64,000 bases of DNA from Myxococcota bacterium (GTDB lineage Bacteria > Myxococcota_A > UBA9160 > SMWR01): contig JAKVBI010000015.1 in NCBI GenBank assembly GCA_022447545.1, positions 1 through 64,000 on the forward strand, written 5' to 3'. Made by a program: the position numbers and the translations under genes. The notes below the pieces were generated by a model. It was not told the origin of the DNA. It ran no database searches and saw nothing but the letters and a program-made list of their open reading frames with translations. Positions 62,000 through 64,000 of the stretch are shown in pieces. Every line of letters begins with the position of its first letter. Within the stretch, counting starts at the first letter, position 1.

Positions 62000-62392
62000 T
62001 TAGAGCCCCTGACCAGGCATGGGCAGCAGCGCCAGGTGTCGGGCCCGCTTGATGGCGAGCGCGACCTCGCGTTGCTGCTTGGCGGTGTTCCCAGTGATGC
62101 GACGGGGCAGGATCTTGCCCGTCTCGGACAAGAAGCTCCGAAGCAACTTCGGATCCTTGTAATCCACGACCAGGGTCTTATCCGTCGTCAGGCGAGAAAC
62201 CTTCTTACGAGCGAATCCCCGCTTTTTCTGCTTTCTCGCCTTCTTCCGGGCTTTGGCCCGAAGACGGCCCTTGACAGTCGATTCCGCCCGCGGTCCGTCG
62301 CCATAACGGTCGCCGTAGCCTCGGCCCTCGCCGGACCGCCGCTGACCGTCGCCTTCGGATCGATTCGATTGAAAGTCTCCCGATTCGGACAT
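62000..62392 (-). CDS. rpsR: 30S ribosomal protein bS18 with long N-terminal extension
   Basis: A 130-aa protein; standard bS18 is about 75 aa. The core (about 60-130) includes [25 protein letters not shown] and [13 protein letters not shown]. The first ~55 residues are Gly/Arg/Ser-rich and then Lys-rich. The zinc-type Cys residues of many bS18 proteins are absent. It partners bS6 on the platform of the 30S subunit. Confidence 0.95.
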   Translation of the reverse strand: MSESGDFQSNRSEGDGQRRSGEGRGYGDRYGDGPRAESTVKGRLRAKARKKARKQKKRGFARKKVSRLTTDKTLVVDYKDPKLLRSFLSETGKILPRRITGNTAKQQREVALAIKRARHLALLPMPGQGL

Positions 62393-62395
62393 CTT

Positions 62396-63016
62396 CTAGC
62401 CCTCCGAACTCGTCGGTTCTTCGTCAGCCGACTCTTGGACTGCAGGCACTGGCGCCGCCTCGGCAGCGGCCTCTCCCTCGACGGCGGCTGCGCCGGCCTC
62501 CGAGGCCCCCGCCTCGCCACCCGGCGTCTCGGCTCCCGGGGTATCGGTATCGGACGCTCCATTGGCCATGGCGGCCGCAGACTCAGCGGCGAGAGCCGCG
62601 TGCCGAGCTGCCTCTTCGGCCTCCCGCGCTGCCTCCTCGGCCTCGCGCTCCGCTCGTTCCGCGGCCTTCTGCGCGCGGATGCGCTCGAGTTCCTTGGCTT
62701 CGGCCTTGCGCTGTTCGATGTCGTCTACGAGGTCGGTGACCTGAACCGTCAGAAAGCGAAGGATCGAGTCGTCCAGACGAAGCGACCGCTCGAGTTCCTG
62801 AACCACCTTGCCGTCGTCGAGATAGCTGAGACACACATAGCGTCCCTTCTGGAAATTCTGAATCTCGTAGGCAAGTCGACGCCGCCCCTGATCATCGTAG
62901 AGAAGTCGGATCGACTCGTGGTTTTCGAGGATCCCATCCAGCCGTTCGAAGAGGGCCGCAATCCCCTCCTCGGTGATCTCCGGCTGCACGATGAATGTCG
63001 TTTCGTATTCCCTCAC
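62396..63016 (-). CDS. rpsF: 30S ribosomal protein bS6 with ~100-residue Ala/Glu-rich tail
   Basis: A 206-aa protein. Residues 1-98 are bS6: REYETTFIVQPEITEE, then YEIQNFQKGRYVCLSY. A charged helix (about 100-150, rich in Glu, Ala and Arg) likely forms a coiled coil. A disordered Gly/Ala/Glu-rich tail follows. The GTG at 63016 was chosen because AGGAGGA lies just upstream and the family starts there. Confidence 0.95.
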   Translation of the reverse strand: MREYETTFIVQPEITEEGIAALFERLDGILENHESIRLLYDDQGRRRLAYEIQNFQKGRYVCLSYLDDGKVVQELERSLRLDDSILRFLTVQVTDLVDDIEQRKAEAKELERIRAQKAAERAEREAEEAAREAEEAARHAALAAESAAAMANGASDTDTPGAETPGGEAGASEAGAAAVEGEAAAEAAPVPAVQESADEEPTSSEG

Positions 63017-63043
63017 GTGTCCTCCTGGACGAAGCCTCCCACT

Positions 63044-63114
63044 CAACCGGGCGGCTTCGGGCCTCCGATGCTGCCACGCTCGTTAGGTAGAGCGCAGCTC
63101 GGAGACCGAGGTTG
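63044..63114 (-). promoter_or_regulatory. Structured rpsF leader, candidate S6:S18 autoregulatory element
   Basis: Within the ~100 bases before rpsF the transcript can form a long hairpin. CAACC pairs with GGTTG at the base (63110-63114 with 63044-63048). A nine-pair helix joins GGTCTCCGA to TCGGAGGCC, with one G-U pair (63099-63107 with 63060-63068). Above it are GCTGC/GCAGC and GCTC/GAGC with an eight-base loop. Bacterial rpsF leaders often bind the S6:S18 dimer through such a stem with a CCG element; a CCG occurs in the unpaired CGAAGCCGCCC strand. The fold was drawn by hand. Confidence 0.5.
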
Positions 63115-63235
63115 AATCGCCCAGCGCAATGCCCTCAAGCCCTGCGCCATTGGCGACGAGATCGAATGGTTACCACACCTGACAACCGAGCGCAGGGAGT
63201 CCCCCCCGGGGGGGCAACAAACCTCGAGGATCGCC

Positions 63236-63826
63236 TCAGTTGATTGAGTCGATCAGCATCTGATGAACCCGCACATCCGCAGTGAGCTCGGGATGGAAGC
63301 TGGCGGCCAGGACATTGGCCTGGCGCACCAGTACCGGTCGCCCCTCCACCTCGGCCAGAACTTCGACGTCCGGACCCGGATCTCGAAACTGCGGTGCACG
63401 GATGAACACGCAGCGCAGGCCCTCCATTTCTCCGTCGGCCATGGCGGAGAAGGAATCAACCTGAGTTCCGTAGGCGTTCCGCACCACACGAGCGTCCAGC
63501 AGTTCCAGGCTTCGCACGGGGTGGTTCTCCACCTCACGTCCGAGCAGAACCGCTCCCGCACAGGTTCCGAGAATGGGATGGCCCGCCCTGGCGAACGCCA
63601 GCAGAGGTTCGTGAAGACCTACCCGGTCGATCCCCTTGGCGATGGTCGTGCTTTCGCCCCCGGGTAGAACGAGCGCATCCAGGCCCTCGAGATCCTGGCC
63701 TCGGCGAACCCGCACCCAGCTCGCACCCACCTGCTCCAGCGAACGGGCGTGAGCCTCCACGTCGCCCTGAATGGCGAGGATGCCCACCACTGGACCCTTC
63801 TGGGGCCTGGGCCCGTTGGACTCCAT
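63236..63826 (-). CDS. pdxT: Pyridoxal 5'-phosphate synthase glutaminase subunit
   Basis: A 196-aa class I glutamine amidotransferase. Cys in GTCAGAVLL and the His/Glu pair in SFHPELT form the triad; GVLAxQGD-like sequence (VGILAIQGDVEAH) opens the domain. It supplies ammonia to PdxS, encoded just upstream. The ATG at 63826 fits the family start; a GTG six codons upstream (63844) is possible. Confidence 0.93.
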   Translation of the reverse strand: MESNGPRPQKGPVVGILAIQGDVEAHARSLEQVGASWVRVRRGQDLEGLDALVLPGGESTTIAKGIDRVGLHEPLLAFARAGHPILGTCAGAVLLGREVENHPVRSLELLDARVVRNAYGTQVDSFSAMADGEMEGLRCVFIRAPQFRDPGPDVEVLAEVEGRPVLVRQANVLAASFHPELTADVRVHQMLIDSIN

Positions 63827-63848
63827 CTCGCGAGAGTCGATCACCCTT

Positions 63849-64000
63849 CTACCAGCCCCGGTTGGCGAGACGTTCGTGCTCGGAAAGGGTCTCCATCTCG
63901 ATACCCTCCATGGCTTCTCCAAGTCCCCGGGAGGCTCCCAGCACTTCCTGGGCCTCGTCCCAGTGGGTAGTCGCGCGCACGATGGCTCGTGCTCGCACCG
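63849..64000 (-). CDS. pdxS: Pyridoxal 5'-phosphate synthase lyase subunit, C-terminal part
   Basis: Only the last 49 codons are in the window; the 5' part lies beyond the end. The reading frame gives VRARAIVRATTHW, then ASRGLGEAMEGIE and the end ERLANRGW, a typical PdxS tail. The TAG stop is followed by pdxT after 22 bases, the usual pdxST operon. Confidence 0.9.
   Translation of the reverse strand, partial: VRARAIVRATTHWDEAQEVLGASRGLGEAMEGIEMETLSEHERLANRGW

Noticed and set aside
63201-63214. C7G7 palindrome between pdxT and rpsF as a terminator
   Set aside because: Little room for a loop and no T tract on either strand; more likely a homopolymer-rich tract or sequencing-prone spot.
1-64000. 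CRISPR arrays, insertion sequences, prophage, tRNA or rRNA genes
   Set aside because: Scanned by eye on both strands; no direct-repeat arrays, transposase or integrase frames, or tRNA/rRNA-like sequence were found. Short tRNA genes could still be missed without a search tool.

Overview
The window reads as a chromosomal segment of a GC-rich, Gram-negative bacterium that respires oxygen and has a two-membrane envelope (LPS-type genes rfaE2, an O-antigen-ligase-like protein and a WaaP-like kinase, an AsmA-like protein, and Mpl/LdcA peptidoglycan recycling). GTG and TTG starts are common and 1-4 base gene overlaps are frequent. A four-subunit FrdABCD-type enzyme, a dusB-ntrB-ntrC order, EI-Ntr (PtsP), a large RND/MMPL exporter and paired CaiB/BaiF CoA-transferases would suit a deltaproteobacterium-like lineage (Myxococcota, Desulfobacterota or Binatota type). 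That placement is inference only: there is no rRNA here. The window begins with 29 C residues, which looks like a contig edge. No IS element, phage gene, CRISPR array, tRNA or rRNA was found.

Layout. 0.1-8.5 kb (+): a tight six-gene catabolic operon with three acetone-carboxylase-type subunits, two class III CoA-transferases and a crotonase closest to MenB/BadI. 8.5-11.8 kb (-): frdABCD. 12.4-19.6 kb (+): a YacP-like NYN nuclease, a 1021-aa RND exporter, leuS, then a near-consensus promoter running at once into an intrinsic terminator, and a 76-aa unknown. 19.6-29.3 kb (-): an aa3-type cytochrome c oxidase operon (diheme cytochrome c, a 34-aa membrane peptide, coxB, coxA, coxC, cox4, a second subunit-III-like gene, a CPVC micro-membrane protein, sco), then ctaB and ptsP. 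29.6-35.7 kb: an XRE regulator, an AsmA-like protein, rfaE2, and moeA-mobA. 35.9-41.4 kb (+): a coupled operon dusB-ntrB-ntrC-thiE-CNT transporter. 41.5-54.5 kb: mixed genes including a P450, a CYTH protein, an O-antigen-ligase-like protein, SirB1 with a CcmD-like peptide, a tandem LPS-kinase-like protein, prpE, NnrU, a desaturase, a VOC protein, mrp, a LolA-like protein and thiD. 54.6-64 kb: a TPP-dependent lyase (+), then on the minus strand pdxS-pdxT, rpsF-rpsR-rplI-dnaB, ldcA, a serine hydrolase and mpl.

The most interesting unit is the first operon. ATP-dependent carboxylation of a ketone gives a beta-keto acid; a class III CoA-transferase would make the beta-ketoacyl-CoA; a BadI-like crotonase could hydrolyse the C-C bond (retro-Dieckmann or retro-Claisen). 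If the ketone is cyclic, this is a complete oxygen-independent ring-opening route. The co-occurrence is seen in the sequence; the pathway is inferred. Secondary leads are an A-type oxidase subunit I without the usual K-channel lysine, three micro-membrane proteins (two in the oxidase operon, one CcmD-like), a WaaP-like protein lacking its second catalytic Asp, long acidic tails on S6 and L9, and a strongly folded rpsF leader.
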